Source of the DNA: Methanobrevibacter sp. UBA412
GTDB lineage: Archaea > Methanobacteriota > Methanobacteria > Methanobacteriales > Methanobacteriaceae
Direction of reading: 5' to 3'
Assembly: GCA_002495685.1 (NCBI GenBank)
Contig: DAGJ01000002.1
Span: 49,760-113,759, forward strand
DNA length: 64,000 nucleotides
The translations under genes were made by a program, and so were the position numbers. The notes under the pieces were generated by a model. The model ran no database searches. It saw nothing but the letters and a program-made list of their open reading frames with translations, and had not been told where the DNA came from. Positions 1 through 10,599 of this stretch are shown piece by piece (position 1 is the stretch's first letter; each line of letters starts with the position of its first letter).

Positions 1-910
1 TAATTAATCTTGTTTTTACACTATATTTTTTATAATACGGATTCATTTTTTTTAATAATTTAATCTGATCAGATTTAGAAAAATTATTTCTTAAAAAAAA
101 TCTTGTCCATAAAACTAAGTATTCTGCAATAGCATTATTGAAACTAAAATTATAGTTATTTGCTTGATAAATACTTTCAAAATCATTTAAAAATATGAAA
201 CAATCATTTAAATATTTTTTTTTAGGAGAAAATGTATAATTATCATTTGACTCATTGAACATATAATTATATCCGGAGTAATGAGTTAAGATAATAAATT
301 TATTGGATTTAAGAAATAAATTGCTACAAAAATAACTATCTTCATAAAAAGTACCTTCATAAAAAAATATATTGTTTGATAAAATAAAATCCTTTTTAAA
401 TATTTTAGTCCAAATTGTTAAATTAGCATTAGTAAAAATAATTTCTGGAAACTCATTGATTGAAGTTAATTTAATACATTGACAATCATAATTATCTAAA
501 AAAGAATTATTTAACTTGATTCCATTATCAGTGATTAAATTATATCTAGAACTTACAAAATCAACATTATATTTTGTAATTACTTCAAACATTTTTTTAC
601 AATAATCTTTAGAGTAAGTATCATCATTATCTGAAAACATAATATAATTTGCAGATGCATTTTGAATTCCAATATTTCTAGGTCTACCTGGAGCTCCAGT
701 ATTTTTTTCCAAATAAAAACCTTTAATATTTTCATATTCCTTAACATAACTTTTAATAATATTTTGAGTATTATCTGTAGAACAATCATCAACAAGAATT
801 ATTTCTAAATTTTTAAAACCAATATCCTGTTGAATAATAGAATTAATAGTATTTGGTAATTTACTTTCAGCATTATAAGTTGGTATAATAACTGTTATTT
901 TTGGTTTCAT
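1..910 (-). CDS. Glycosyltransferase family 2 (partial, runs off the left edge)
   Basis: The frame opens at ATG 910 (MKPKITVIIPTYNAES) and stays open for 303 codons to the left edge, so the C-terminus lies outside the window. It has a GT-A glycosyltransferase N-terminus: an IIPTYN strand, VDDCSTDNT near residue 43, GAPGRPRNIG near residue 71 and a DxD-like FSDNDD near residue 89 for nucleotide-sugar and metal binding. A WTK motif near residue 169 and an EDSYF motif near residue 188 are also present in the second glycosyltransferase of this window (9474-10541), so the two are paralogues. The likely role is transfer of a sugar to a surface glycan; donor and acceptor cannot be read. A TATA-like stretch near 965-975 on the minus strand could be its promoter. 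It is co-directional with glmS, 171 bp upstream. Confidence 0.85.
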   Translation of the reverse strand, partial: MKPKITVIIPTYNAESKLPNTINSIIQQDIGFKNLEIILVDDCSTDNTQNIIKSYVKEYENIKGFYLEKNTGAPGRPRNIGIQNASANYIMFSDNDDTYSKDYCKKMFEVITKYNVDFVSSRYNLITDNGIKLNNSFLDNYDCQCIKLTSINEFPEIIFTNANLTIWTKIFKKDFILSNNIFFYEGTFYEDSYFCSNLFLKSNKFIILTHYSGYNYMFNESNDNYTFSPKKKYLNDCFIFLNDFESIYQANNYNFSFNNAIAEYLVLWTRFFLRNNFSKSDQIKLLKKMNPYYKKYSVKTRLI

Positions 911-1081
911 AATAATCATTTTAAATTAATTATTTAAATTGGGTAAAAAAGACGTTTAAAAATTTGTATAAAATTACATAAGTACAAATGTGTAATAAAC
1001 TTTTCTTTAAAAAATAACATTAATTTACAATATTCAAAAAACATTTAAAAAATTAAATAAATTGTTATTTAAAAATAATAT

Positions 1082-2860
1082 TTATTCTACTGTTACACAT
1101 TTTGCTAAATTTTTTGGTTTATCCGGATCTAAACCTCGTTCAATAGCTATATAATAAGATAATAATTGTAAAGGTATAATATAAACTAATGGAGCTATAA
1201 TATCATCTACCTCATTATTTATTAAAAATAAATCATTTGCTTTTGATATTAATTTTTCATCCTCAAAAGATCCTACCGCTATTACATCCGCTCCACGAGA
1301 TTTAACCTCTTCTAAGTTACTCATTGTTTTCCTATGATTTTCACCAGGAGGTAAAACAACTACTACAGGTACTCCTTGATCTATTAAAGCAAGGGGACCA
1401 TGTTTTAATTCCCCTGCCGCATATCCTTCACCATGAATATAAGTGATTTCTTTTAATTTTAATGCTCCTTCCAAAGCTGTTGGATAAGCATAACCCCTAC
1501 CTATAAAGAAAAAATCTTGTGCATACTTGTATTTTGATGCCATTTTTTCAATAATTTCACTATCTTTTAAAATATCATCTAAATATTCAGGTACTTTCTG
1601 TAATCTTTCAAGTAAATTATCATCATGTGCTAAAAGAGCTGCAAATAAATAAATACTTGTTAATTGACTTACATATGTTTTTGTTGCTGCAACACCAATT
1701 TCAGGACCTGCTTGAGTATGTATAACATATTTTGCACGGCGTGTTGCTGAACTTCCAGCAACATTTACTATTGCTAATGTTTTTGAGGTTTCATTTGCAA
1801 TATTCAATGCTTTAAGAGTATCTGCTGTTTCACCAGATTGAGAAATGAAAATTACTAAAGTTTTATCATTTAAAGTATTCTCAGAATATTTAAATTCAGA
1901 TGCAAGCAGTACATCTGTTGGTATTCCTGCAAGTGATTCTAATAAATATTTACCCGTTAAACTTGCATGGTAAGATGTTCCACATGCAACAAACACAATA
2001 CGATTAATATCTGATAAATCATCAGTAATTTTTTTAATATTATCTTTTTCAGTTAATGTGTTTTTTATAGCTGTTCCTTCTTCATTGATTTCTTTAATCA
2101 TGAAGTAATCATAACCTTCTTTTTCAGCCATTTCAGGAGTCCAATCAATAGTTTCCACAACTTTTTCTATTACTTGATCATGTTCATCTTTAATTGTCAC
2201 TCCTTCAGTTGCAAGTGTGATTAACTCTCCTTGTTCTGGGAAAATGATATTATTTGCATATTTAAGTATTGCCGGTGAATCTGATGCTACAAAATAAGCA
2301 TCTTCACCCATACCAACAATTAAAGGACTGTCTTTTCTTGTTGCTACAACTTTATTTGGTTCATTTTTACTTATAGCTGCAATTGCATAAGCACCATGAA
2401 TAATATTTATTACTTCTCTCATTGCAGATTCAAGATTTAAACCTTTTTTCATATATTTTTCAAGTAAATGTGGAATTACTTCTGTATCAGTATCTGATTT
2501 AAACACATGCCCCTCTTTTTCTAAATCTTCTTTAATATCTAAATAGTTTTCTATAATTCCATTATGAACTACTGCTACTGTTTGATTTTCATCAGTATGT
2601 GGATGTGAGTTAATTTGATTAGGATCACCATGTGTTGCCCAACGTACATGTGCAATACCACAATCACCTTCCATATCTGCAAGATTTAATTTTTTATCCA
2701 CATCAATGATTTTTCCTGCATCTTTTTTAATGTAAATTTCATTGTTTTCTGTAGCTATTCCTACTGAATCATATCCCCGATACTCTAATTTACTTATACA
2801 ATCAAGAAGTATAGGTGCTGCTTTTTTGTTTTTAAGTACACATCCAACAATTCCACACAT
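1082..2860 (-). CDS. glmS: Glutamine--fructose-6-phosphate aminotransferase (isomerizing)
   Basis: The 592-residue protein has the usual GlmS length and order. An N-terminal class II glutaminase starts at MCGIVG, so Cys2 becomes the catalytic N-terminal nucleophile, followed by HVRWATHG and a VVHNGIIEN segment. Two SIS domains follow, with CGTSYHAS near residue 297 and SQSGETADT near 343. The C-terminus [10 protein letters not shown] is the canonical GlmS end carrying the active-site lysine. It makes glucosamine-6-phosphate from fructose-6-phosphate and glutamine, the entry to UDP-N-acetylglucosamine for surface glycans and pseudomurein. It diverges from purC across a 288-bp TATA-rich spacer. 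No frameshift or missing residue was seen. Confidence 0.97.
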   Translation of the reverse strand: MCGIVGCVLKNKKAAPILLDCISKLEYRGYDSVGIATENNEIYIKKDAGKIIDVDKKLNLADMEGDCGIAHVRWATHGDPNQINSHPHTDENQTVAVVHNGIIENYLDIKEDLEKEGHVFKSDTDTEVIPHLLEKYMKKGLNLESAMREVINIIHGAYAIAAISKNEPNKVVATRKDSPLIVGMGEDAYFVASDSPAILKYANNIIFPEQGELITLATEGVTIKDEHDQVIEKVVETIDWTPEMAEKEGYDYFMIKEINEEGTAIKNTLTEKDNIKKITDDLSDINRIVFVACGTSYHASLTGKYLLESLAGIPTDVLLASEFKYSENTLNDKTLVIFISQSGETADTLKALNIANETSKTLAIVNVAGSSATRRAKYVIHTQAGPEIGVAATKTYVSQLTSIYLFAALLAHDDNLLERLQKVPEYLDDILKDSEIIEKMASKYKYAQDFFFIGRGYAYPTALEGALKLKEITYIHGEGYAAGELKHGPLALIDQGVPVVVVLPPGENHRKTMSNLEEVKSRGADVIAVGSFEDEKLISKANDLFLINNEVDDIIAPLVYIIPLQLLSYYIAIERGLDPDKPKNLAKCVTVE

Positions 2861-3148
2861 TTTATCAATTAGTCCCTTAACTTTTTTAATTAATATGTTT
2901 TTTATATTTAAAAGAAAATTTTGATTAATTCTAAAATATTTTCCATTATTTTTATAATAGTGATTAAAATAATTAATTATATAAATCTTTAATATATAAT
3001 TATATCTTAAGTTTTATACTTATTATATATTATATCAAAAAGTTAGTATATAATTCTTATTATTTGAAACCTTTAAAAAGGATTAATAAAGGTTTATTTT
3101 TGATAAAAAAAATTATTTAAATAAAAAAAATGTGTTGTTGATTAAATT
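2861..3148. promoter_or_regulatory. Divergent glmS/purC promoter region with an inverted repeat
   Basis: The spacer is almost entirely A+T and holds several TATA-like boxes. The best purC candidate is AGTATATAATTC at about 3044-3055. Downstream of it lies an inverted repeat, AAACCTTTA (3067-3075) and TAAAGGTTT (3087-3095), with 9-bp arms and an 11-nt loop. It would sit at or just after the predicted transcription start, where it could be an operator or a leader hairpin. TATA-like sequence near 2985-3005 could serve glmS. Exact boxes are uncertain because the whole region resembles TATA. Confidence 0.45.
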
Positions 3149-3889
3149 ATGGTAGATTCTAAAAATTTATTATATAAAGGTAAAGCTAAAAGTGTTTATG
3201 GAACTCGAAATCCTGATGAAGTTATTATGGAATTTCGTGACGATATGACTGCAGATGATGGAGCACGTCATGAAACTATGGGTAAAAAAGGATATTATAA
3301 TAGTATTATTACTAGTAAAATTTTTGAAATTTTAGAAGAAAATGAGATTAAAACTCAATTTTTAGAATTGATTAAACCTGGAACTTTAAAAACTTTAAAA
3401 TTAGATATGATTCCTATTGAAGTTATTGTTCGTAATCGAGCTACTGGTAGTCTTGTTAGAACTTATCCTTTTGAAGATGGAACTATTTTAAATCCTCCTA
3501 TTGTTCAAATGGATTATAAAGATGATGATTTCCATGACCCTATGTTAAATGAAACTATTGCAGAAGCCTTAAATCTTGCAACAAAAGAGGAATTAGAAAC
3601 CTTAAAAAGTTTAGCATTAAAAATTAATCAAATATTAAGTAAAATGTTTGAAGCTATTGGTATTATTCTTGTTGATTTTAAAGTTGAATTTGGAAAAGAT
3701 TCACAAGGGGATATTATTCTTGGTGATGAAATTAGTCCAGATAGTTGTAGATTATGGGATAGTAAAACCCTTGATATGTTAGATAAGGAATTATTCCGTC
3801 AAGGTCATGATGATAAAGTTATGAATGCTTATGAAGAAATTTATAGTCGTTTATTAACTGATTATGATAAAAAGAAATGGAATTTATAA
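3149..3889 (+). CDS. purC: Phosphoribosylaminoimidazole-succinocarboxamide synthase (SAICAR synthetase)
   Basis: The 246-residue protein matches the compact PurC family. It has the N-terminal LLYKGKAKSVY nucleotide-binding loop, FRDDMTADDGARHE, the IPIEVIVRNRATGS substrate-binding segment, VDFKVEFGK and the GDEISPDSCRLWD motif. It condenses CAIR with aspartate, using ATP, to form SAICAR in purine synthesis. It is first in a co-directional purC-purS-purQ cluster; purS begins 31 bp after its stop, which suggests one transcript. Confidence 0.97.
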   Translation: MVDSKNLLYKGKAKSVYGTRNPDEVIMEFRDDMTADDGARHETMGKKGYYNSIITSKIFEILEENEIKTQFLELIKPGTLKTLKLDMIPIEVIVRNRATGSLVRTYPFEDGTILNPPIVQMDYKDDDFHDPMLNETIAEALNLATKEELETLKSLALKINQILSKMFEAIGIILVDFKVEFGKDSQGDIILGDEISPDSCRLWDSKTLDMLDKELFRQGHDDKVMNAYEEIYSRLLTDYDKKKWNL

Positions 3890-3920
3890 ATTAAAAAGAA
3901 AAATTCGAGTTGGTTATATT

Positions 3921-4193
3921 ATGATATTTGATGTAGAAGTTAAAATAACATTGAAAGATGGTATGTTGAATCCTGAAGCAAGTACTATTGAAAGATCTCT
4001 TGCTTTACTTGGTTATACTGTTAATAATACTAAAACTAGTGATATGATTAAGTTTAGTATGGATGAAGAAGACCGTGAAAAAGTTAGAAGTGAAGTTGAA
4101 GATATGTGTGAAAGATTACTTTGTAATCCTGTAATTCATAATTATAAAATTACTGTTATTCCGCAAGAAACAAGTTGTGGATGTAGTAATTAA
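3921..4193 (+). CDS. purS: Phosphoribosylformylglycinamidine synthase subunit PurS
   Basis: This 90-residue protein begins MIFDVEVKITLKDGMLNPEA, the typical PurS N-terminus. An in-frame start at 3864 would overlap purC and add 19 atypical residues, so ATG 3921 is preferred. PurS bridges PurQ and PurL in the three-part FGAM synthase of archaea and Gram-positive bacteria. The C-terminus ends CGCSN, an unusual cysteine pair. It sits between purC and purQ; purL is not in the window. Confidence 0.93.
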   Translation: MIFDVEVKITLKDGMLNPEASTIERSLALLGYTVNNTKTSDMIKFSMDEEDREKVRSEVEDMCERLLCNPVIHNYKITVIPQETSCGCSN

Positions 4194-4211
4194 TTTTTGA
4201 GGATTAATATT

Positions 4212-4865
4212 ATGAGTGTTGGTGTAATAAGATTTCCTGGATCTAATTGTGACCGTGATGTTTATCATGCATTAGAATTAGCTGGTGGAAATCCTGAATA
4301 TATTTGGTGGAATAAAGAAAATATTAGTGATTTGGATGCTGTTGTGATTCCTGGAGGTTTTTCTTATGGGGATTACTTACGTGCTGGTGCTATAGCTTCT
4401 AATACTCCTGTTGCTGAAGGTATTAAAGCACTTGTTAAAGAAGAAAAACCTGTTCTTGGTATTTGTAATGGTGCGCAAATATTAGGTGAATTAAACTTGG
4501 TTCCTGGAATCTTTATTACTAATGAAGTTCCTCGTTTTAATTGTGAATGGGTAGATTTAAAAGTTGGAACAAATCGCACACCATTTACAAGTAGCTTTAA
4601 AAAAGGACAGACTGTTAAAATTCCAATTGCACATGCAGAAGGTAGATTTTATAGTGAAAATATTGACCAATTACATGACAATGATCAAATAGTCTTACAA
4701 TTTAAGGATAAAAATCCTAATGGTAGTATTGAAAATATTACTGGTGTTTGTGATGAATCAGGATTAGTATGTGCTATGATGCCTCATCCAGAACGTGCCA
4801 CAGAAGAAATTTTAGGATCTATTGATGGTTTAGAATTCTTTAAAGGAATGCTTAAAAAAATATAA
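4212..4865 (+). CDS. purQ: Phosphoribosylformylglycinamidine synthase subunit PurQ (glutaminase)
   Basis: The 217-residue protein begins [16 protein letters not shown], the classical PurQ start. ATG 4212 is preceded by a GAGG ribosome site at about 4199-4202, whereas a start at 4197 would leave no such signal. Class I amidotransferase features are [10 protein letters not shown] with the nucleophile Cys near residue 86, and [11 protein letters not shown] with the catalytic His and Glu near residue 196. It supplies ammonia from glutamine to PurL in FGAM synthesis. It follows purS by 18 bp and precedes cobA by 16 bp, so all four genes may share a transcript. Confidence 0.95.
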   Translation: MSVGVIRFPGSNCDRDVYHALELAGGNPEYIWWNKENISDLDAVVIPGGFSYGDYLRAGAIASNTPVAEGIKALVKEEKPVLGICNGAQILGELNLVPGIFITNEVPRFNCEWVDLKVGTNRTPFTSSFKKGQTVKIPIAHAEGRFYSENIDQLHDNDQIVLQFKDKNPNGSIENITGVCDESGLVCAMMPHPERATEEILGSIDGLEFFKGMLKKI

Positions 4866-4881
4866 AAAAAGGTATATAATT

Positions 4882-5613
4882 ATGGTAGTTACTTTAATAG
4901 GTGCAGGTCCAGGAGACCCCGACCTCATAACATTAAAAGCAATTAAAGCTTTAAAAAAAGCCGATGTTATAATTTATGATCGTTTAGCTAATGAACAAAT
5001 ATTAGAACATGCACCCAATGGTGTTAAGTTAATTTATGTGGGTAAAAAAGCTGGAGAACATTATAAAAAACAACCGGAAATTAACAAGATTATTGTTGAT
5101 AATGCTAAAAAGTATGATAATGTTATTCGTTTAAAAGGTGGAGATCCTTTTGTCTTTGGTCGCGGAGGAGAAGAAATATTAGAATTAATTAAGAATCAAA
5201 TTGATTTTAATGTTATTCCAGGTGTTACTTCTGCTATTGGAGCACCTACTAGTTTAAATTTACCAGTAACACATCGTGCAGTTGCAACAAGTTTTACAGT
5301 AGTTACAGGCCATGAAGATCCAACAAAAAAAGACAAACAAGTTCATTGGGATTACACTGCAGATACATTAATTATTTTAATGGGCATAGGTAATATTAAA
5401 TCCAATACTGAAGAAATAATGAAATACCGTGACCCCAAAACTCCTGCTTGTGTTATTGAAAGTGGAACATTACCTGAAGAGAATGTAATTTTTGGAAATT
5501 TAGGAAATATTGCAGAAAAAGAGATTCATACACCTGCAATACTTGTTATTGGTGATGTTATTAATGTTTATAAAAAAATTTATGAATTTAAAAATCAAAA
5601 ATTAAGTGAATAA
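4882..5613 (+). CDS. cobA: Uroporphyrinogen-III C-methyltransferase (SUMT)
   Basis: The 243-residue protein is a complete single-domain SUMT. The N-terminal [18 protein letters not shown] and YDRLAN segments, [16 protein letters not shown] near residue 83, [20 protein letters not shown] near 113 and the VVTGHE segment are diagnostic of tetrapyrrole methyltransferases acting on uroporphyrinogen III. It transfers two methyl groups from SAM to C2 and C7 to give precorrin-2, the branch point to cobamides, F430 and siroheme. It has no fused CysG or HemD domain; hemD is a separate gene 3 kb downstream (8676-9455). Confidence 0.95.
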   Translation: MVVTLIGAGPGDPDLITLKAIKALKKADVIIYDRLANEQILEHAPNGVKLIYVGKKAGEHYKKQPEINKIIVDNAKKYDNVIRLKGGDPFVFGRGGEEILELIKNQIDFNVIPGVTSAIGAPTSLNLPVTHRAVATSFTVVTGHEDPTKKDKQVHWDYTADTLIILMGIGNIKSNTEEIMKYRDPKTPACVIESGTLPEENVIFGNLGNIAEKEIHTPAILVIGDVINVYKKIYEFKNQKLSE

Positions 5614-5621
5614 AACTTTTT

Positions 5622-7073
5622 TTATTCTTTTTCTGATTTTATTGCTTTTTTTAGGCGAAAACTTATGTATTGTGTTCCTCCTCTCACTACTCTTTTAAAT
5701 TCTGTCCAATCAAGATTGGCTAAGAATGTTTTTCCAATATATGCAAATGAGAAATAGTATTTACTCATTAAATTATCTCTCAATTTTTCTATTTCTTTAT
5801 GATCTGCATAAGGATAGTCTACTAAGCAGTTTAAATATCCATCTTCATTTAACCATTTGCTGTAATCTTCAGTGATTAAGTACCCATTTTCTTTTGCCCA
5901 TTTGTAAAATCCTGTTCCAGGGAAGGGTACTGCTTGTTGGAAGAAACACATGTCAGGGTATAATTTTTTTGCAAATTCATATGTTTCATTAATAGTATTT
6001 AGGTTATCTCCTGTTAAGCCTATCATAAAACATCCAAATACTTTTAAGTCTAGTTTTCTTGCATTGTTTGCAAAGTCTTGTGATTGTTTTAGTGTTATTC
6101 CTTTATGTGTTTCATCTAATACTTTTTGGTTTCCTGATTCATATCCACATACAAGCAGTCTGCATCCTGCTTCTTTCATTTTTTTCATTGTTTCATAAGT
6201 TAAGTCTACTCTTGTGTTACATGACCATACAGGTTTGATGTTTCTTTTTATGATTTCATCACAAAAGTTTTGTACTCTTTCTTGATTTACAGTGAATGTG
6301 TCATCTTCTATGAATATTTCTTTGATTTCTGGCATTTCTTTTAATATGTACTCGAATTCATCTGCTAAATCTTTTATGCTTCGTGTTCGGTAGTTTCGTC
6401 CTCCCATTGTTGAGGGGTATGAGCAGAAGTTACAATGGTTTGGGCAGCCTCTTGAGGATACTATTTGTATCATTGGTTTTTGTGCAAATGCATATGCATA
6501 ATCGTTTACATCCAAAAATTGTTGATATACTTTACTTACATAAGGTAATTTATCAAGGTTTTCTAATTGTGGACGATTTGATGTGTGTTTAATTTCACCA
6601 TTTTCACGATAAGATACTCCTAAAACTTTGGATATATCTTCAGTTTGTATTATTTCAGGCACAGTATAATCATATTCTTGTCTTACAACATAATCTATTC
6701 CTTCACATTCGTTTAATACTTGTTCAGGTAGTATTGTTGCATGTGTTCCTCCAACAATAATTTTCACATTTGGATTTTCTTTTTTGATTTTATTTATTGT
6801 TTGATAATCATATTCACATGTAGCAGTGGTAATTTCTGTCATTATATAATCAGGATTATAATTTTGGACTTCCTGTATTGTGTCTTCTTGAGTATATTTT
6901 CGTGTTATACAATCAATTAATTTACAGTTTAATCCTTCTTTTTGACAGACCCCTACACAATATGCTAGCCAGTAAGGGTAGTATAATGTTCCTGATTTTG
7001 TTTTTTCTGGCCATCTGCTTGCTCTACTTATATCAAATTTATAGGGTAAATTTAAAAATAAAATTTTGCTCAT
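5622..7073 (-). CDS. B12-binding-domain radical SAM protein
   Basis: The 483-residue protein has an N-terminal cobalamin-binding-like Rossmann region (KILFLNLPYK at the start, then a KIIVGGTHAT segment near residue 105). A radical SAM core follows with CPNHCNFC near residue 212, the CxxxCxxC ligand set for the 4Fe-4S cluster. VCGYESGNQKVLDETHKG and FGCFMIGLTGD are typical of the BchE/PhpK-like class. The substrate cannot be assigned; members of this superfamily perform methylations, cyclizations and lipid modifications. It is convergent with cobA (8 bp between stops) and divergent from the flippase gene across about 120 bp. Start at ATG 7073. Confidence 0.85.
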   Translation of the reverse strand: MSKILFLNLPYKFDISRASRWPEKTKSGTLYYPYWLAYCVGVCQKEGLNCKLIDCITRKYTQEDTIQEVQNYNPDYIMTEITTATCEYDYQTINKIKKENPNVKIIVGGTHATILPEQVLNECEGIDYVVRQEYDYTVPEIIQTEDISKVLGVSYRENGEIKHTSNRPQLENLDKLPYVSKVYQQFLDVNDYAYAFAQKPMIQIVSSRGCPNHCNFCSYPSTMGGRNYRTRSIKDLADEFEYILKEMPEIKEIFIEDDTFTVNQERVQNFCDEIIKRNIKPVWSCNTRVDLTYETMKKMKEAGCRLLVCGYESGNQKVLDETHKGITLKQSQDFANNARKLDLKVFGCFMIGLTGDNLNTINETYEFAKKLYPDMCFFQQAVPFPGTGFYKWAKENGYLITEDYSKWLNEDGYLNCLVDYPYADHKEIEKLRDNLMSKYYFSFAYIGKTFLANLDWTEFKRVVRGGTQYISFRLKKAIKSEKE

Positions 7074-7192
7074 GATAAATAAATTCCTTAATATTATTTA
7101 ATTAATTTTTTGATTATGAAAAACATTAACTTATTATAATAATATTAATATATCTATTAAAGTATTATAAAGTTTTTTAAGGAAATTATTAT

Positions 7193-8617
7193 ATGAGTGA
7201 AGTGAAGAATCTTTTTAAAAATTCTAGTTGGATGATGGTATCTCAAGTTATTACTAGTATTTTTGCTTTTGTTTGGACTATATTAATTGCTAGATACCTT
7301 GGAGCTAGTGATTTTGGAATATTATCCTTTGCAATATCATTTTCTACAATAATTAATATTTTTTTAGATTTGGGAGTTACTACTTATGCTACTAGAGATA
7401 TTTCACGTGACACTAATTTAGTTAGTGAGTATTTAGGTAAATTAATTCCTCTTAAAATTATTTTTTCAATCATTGTATTGTTTGTAAGTTTAATAATATT
7501 AATTTTAATGGGTAAAAGTTATTTAAGTACAACAGTTACGTTAATTTTTGTTCTAGAAGTTGCTTTTATGTCTATGGGAGTATTTCTTCAAGGTGCATTT
7601 CAAGCTTTTGGAAAAATGAAATATCCTGCTATTGGAAACATAATTTATAGTTCAATGTTACTAATTCTTGTTTTAATAACATTTATTTTTAAATTAGGAT
7701 TAATATTTATTGCATGTTCTTATGCTTTAAGTTTTTTAATACTACTTTGTTATTCTTACAAAAATATATTAAAACATATTACAGTCCCTAAATTTAAAAT
7801 AGATTATAATTTTAGTAAAAAATCCGTTAAATTAGCTATACCTTTTGCTTTGACTGGATTTTTTTACACTATTTATTTTTCTATAGATACTGTTATGTTA
7901 TCTTATTTAAGTGGTGATTATGCAACTGGTATTTATAATGCTTCTTACAAGATAATTACTGTTTTAACTACTTTTTTCCCTGTATATCAAGCTGTAGTTT
8001 TTCCTTTAATGAGTAAATTGTTTGAAGGATCTAATGATTTGCTTAAATTAAGTTATACGAAGTCTGTGAAATATTTGTTACTTATTATTATGCCTATTAC
8101 TTTAGGAATTAGTTTGTATGCTACTCCTTTAGTTACTTTGATTTATGGTAGTGATTATATAATGTCTGGTCCTGTTATGCAGGTGCTTGTTTGGACTGTT
8201 GGTTTCTTGTTTGTTAATGGTGCTGCTAGTACTTTATTGAATGCTTCTAATAAGGAAGTTTCTGTTACAAAGATTTACTGTGTTGCTGCACTTTTCAATG
8301 TTGGCTTAAACCTAATACTAATTCCATCATTTTCTTATCATGGTGCTGCTTTAGCTACTGTTATAAGTGAGATTCTTATTTGTGTTTTAATGGTTTATGT
8401 TGTTAGGAATACTCCTTATTGTCCTGATAAAAGTATTTTTAAGGATATTTTTAAGATTATTTTAGCTAGTGTTGTGATGTTTGTTGTTTTAGATTTTACT
8501 GGTTTAAATATGTGGTTTGGAATTATTGTTGGAATTATTATTTATAATGTTTGTATTTTAGGTTTTAAGACTTTAGATGATGAGGATAAAGCTTTGGTTC
8601 ATGACATTATTAAATAA
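7193..8617 (+). CDS. Polysaccharide/oligosaccharide flippase (MATE/MVF superfamily, Wzx-like)
   Basis: The 474-residue protein has about 12-14 hydrophobic segments spread over its length. It starts with a short polar leader (SEVKNLFKNSSWM) and then ARYLGASDFGILSFA, the hallmark of the polysaccharide biosynthesis family. It probably flips lipid-linked sugars across the membrane for surface glycan assembly. ATG 7193 has AAGGA about 9 nt upstream. The glycosyltransferase at 9474 lies two genes downstream, in line with a role in the same pathway. The transported substrate is unknown. Confidence 0.87.
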   Translation: MSEVKNLFKNSSWMMVSQVITSIFAFVWTILIARYLGASDFGILSFAISFSTIINIFLDLGVTTYATRDISRDTNLVSEYLGKLIPLKIIFSIIVLFVSLIILILMGKSYLSTTVTLIFVLEVAFMSMGVFLQGAFQAFGKMKYPAIGNIIYSSMLLILVLITFIFKLGLIFIACSYALSFLILLCYSYKNILKHITVPKFKIDYNFSKKSVKLAIPFALTGFFYTIYFSIDTVMLSYLSGDYATGIYNASYKIITVLTTFFPVYQAVVFPLMSKLFEGSNDLLKLSYTKSVKYLLLIIMPITLGISLYATPLVTLIYGSDYIMSGPVMQVLVWTVGFLFVNGAASTLLNASNKEVSVTKIYCVAALFNVGLNLILIPSFSYHGAALATVISEILICVLMVYVVRNTPYCPDKSIFKDIFKIILASVVMFVVLDFTGLNMWFGIIVGIIIYNVCILGFKTLDDEDKALVHDIIK

Positions 8618-8675
8618 ATATTATGAAAAATAGAAAATATTAATAATTAAAAAATTTGTGTGAGGTTTTAGTTTT

Positions 8676-9455
8676 ATGGATAAAAATGATTCAAAGAAAG
8701 TTGTTGCTATTACTCGACCGTTGAATCGTGTGAGTGAAGCTGTTAATATTGTTGAGGGTAATGGTGCGATTGCTTTAGTTGTTCCTACTCTTGAGCTTTG
8801 TTTATTAAATACTTCTTCTTTAAAAAAGTTAATGATTGATGCAAGTGATTTGGATTGGTTGATTTTTACTTCTGCAACTAGTATTGATAGTATTTTTAAT
8901 TTTTATCCTGATTTTTTAGATAATTTAAATAGTAAGTGTAAGATTGCAGTTATTGGTCATAAGACTGCTGAGGTTGCTATTGAAAATCAGTTACCTGTTG
9001 ATATTATTCCTGAGGATTATACTGCTGAGGGTTTACTTGAATGTTTTAGTACTATGGATTTGAATGGTTTGAATGTTGGTATTCCTAGGACTTTTAGTGC
9101 TCGTAAGATTTTACCTAATGAATTAAAGAATATGGGTGCTAATGTATTGCTTGCAGAAAGTTATAAAAGTATTATTCCAGAGGATACACATAAAATTGAG
9201 GTTTTAATTAGTAAGATTTTAAATGATGAAGTTGATGCTATTACTTTTACTAGTCCTTTAACTGTTAAGAATTTATTTAGTGTTGCATCTGATGTTGAGA
9301 AAGTTGAACTTGCTTCTAAGATGAGTAGTAGTGTTTTAACTGTTTGTATTGGCCCTATTACTTATAAGATTCTTGATGATTTTAATGTGGATTGTATTTA
9401 TCCTGATACTTATACTGTTAAGGATATGATGGAATTATTATTCCAAAAATTATAA
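8676..9455 (+). CDS. hemD: Uroporphyrinogen-III synthase
   Basis: The 259-residue protein has the bilobed HemD pattern: VAITRPLNR at the N-terminus, a LDWLIFTSATSID segment near residue 66, KIAVIGHKTAE near 91, then VDAITFTSPLTVKNLF near 190 and VCIGPITYKIL near 225. It closes hydroxymethylbilane to uroporphyrinogen III with inversion of ring D. The product is the substrate of CobA at 4882-5613. A GAGGT ribosome site lies about 10 nt before ATG 8676. The next gene starts 18 bp after its stop. Confidence 0.92.
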   Translation: MDKNDSKKVVAITRPLNRVSEAVNIVEGNGAIALVVPTLELCLLNTSSLKKLMIDASDLDWLIFTSATSIDSIFNFYPDFLDNLNSKCKIAVIGHKTAEVAIENQLPVDIIPEDYTAEGLLECFSTMDLNGLNVGIPRTFSARKILPNELKNMGANVLLAESYKSIIPEDTHKIEVLISKILNDEVDAITFTSPLTVKNLFSVASDVEKVELASKMSSSVLTVCIGPITYKILDDFNVDCIYPDTYTVKDMMELLFQKL

Positions 9456-9473
9456 AAAAAAGGTTATTTTGTA

Positions 9474-10541
9474 ATGAGTTTTAATTATAAGATTAGTATT
9501 GTGATGCCTGTTTTTAATGCTAGTAAAGATTTGAGTTTTGCATTGGATTCTATTATAAAACAAACCATGAATTTAAGTGATATTGAAGTTATTATGGTTG
9601 ATGATTGTAGTACGGATAATAGTTTAAGTATTATCAATGAATACTGTAGAGTGTATTCTAATTTTAAGGTTATTGAACTTAAAGAGAATATTGGTGCTGC
9701 TTATGGTCCCCGTAATGTTGGTTTAAAACATGTTACTGGAGAATATGTAATGTTTTTAGATTCTGATGATAAATTCCATGAAAAGGCATGTGAAACATTA
9801 TATAATGCTGTTAGTAATAAGGATATTGATATTGCTTTTGCAAGATATCGTAGAATTTATCCAGAAGAAAAACTTATTTTAAAATCATACTCCCCATACA
9901 CTGACCATATTAATGAGTATGAGGATGATTTAGTTGATGGTGTTAATTTAACTGGGATTATTGGTTTTTTTTGGAGACATTTTTTTAGTCGTTTAATTTA
10001 TGGTAAATTAAAGAATTTAAATAGTGATAAAATTTTTATTAAAAACATCAAGGATCATCCTGAACTTTTTAAGATTTTACCTAGTATTTGGACTAAAATT
10101 TATAGGACTAGTTTTATTAGAAAAAATAATTTAGAGTTTCCCTCATTTATTTCTGGTGAAGATTTGAATTTTGTTGTTAAAAGTTTCTTTTTAACTGATA
10201 GTATTGTTTTTTTAAATGAAACAATTATTCATGATTATTACATGAGAAACACGGATAATGATAAGTCTATTACTAAGAATATTAATTATTCTCTTGTTTA
10301 TGATTCTCTTGATAGTTATTATCATTGTAATGAGATTTGTAGAGATTTTAAATTTAAAGAAAGTAATGTTATTCTTAATCCTTTCTTACTTAATTGGATA
10401 AGTTTGTATAAACAATCAGATTTAAGTAAAAGTGAAAAAGGGGAATTGTATAAAATCGTTAATAGTATGAGTGGAATTTATAAGAATGGTTTTATTTCTC
10501 GTTGTTTAATCTTTTTTATTAAAGTTTTATTAAAAACTTAA
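9474..10541 (+). CDS. Glycosyltransferase family 2
   Basis: The 355-residue protein has a GT-A N-terminal domain: SIVMPVFNAS at residues 8-17, VDDCSTDNS near 42, GAAYGPRNVG near 77 and the DxD-type FLDSDDKF near 97. The C-terminal part has WTKIYRTSF near 206, SGEDLNF near 226 and a hydrophobic C-terminal stretch that may contact the membrane. It is paralogous to the partial enzyme at 1-910 (shared VDDCSTDN, WTK and ED-x-F motifs). It lies 18 bp after hemD and 58 bp before srp19. It is probably part of surface polysaccharide synthesis; donor and acceptor are unknown. Confidence 0.88.
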   Translation: MSFNYKISIVMPVFNASKDLSFALDSIIKQTMNLSDIEVIMVDDCSTDNSLSIINEYCRVYSNFKVIELKENIGAAYGPRNVGLKHVTGEYVMFLDSDDKFHEKACETLYNAVSNKDIDIAFARYRRIYPEEKLILKSYSPYTDHINEYEDDLVDGVNLTGIIGFFWRHFFSRLIYGKLKNLNSDKIFIKNIKDHPELFKILPSIWTKIYRTSFIRKNNLEFPSFISGEDLNFVVKSFFLTDSIVFLNETIIHDYYMRNTDNDKSITKNINYSLVYDSLDSYYHCNEICRDFKFKESNVILNPFLLNWISLYKQSDLSKSEKGELYKIVNSMSGIYKNGFISRCLIFFIKVLLKT

Positions 10542-10599
10542 ATATTTTAGTTTAAATAAAGTATAATTAATATTTATTATAAGGTGGATTGATTTTTTT

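Noticed and set aside
580..795. 71-residue minus-strand frame within the left-edge region
   Set aside because: It is an out-of-frame shadow of the partial glycosyltransferase, whose frame is open from 910 to the edge with clear motifs.
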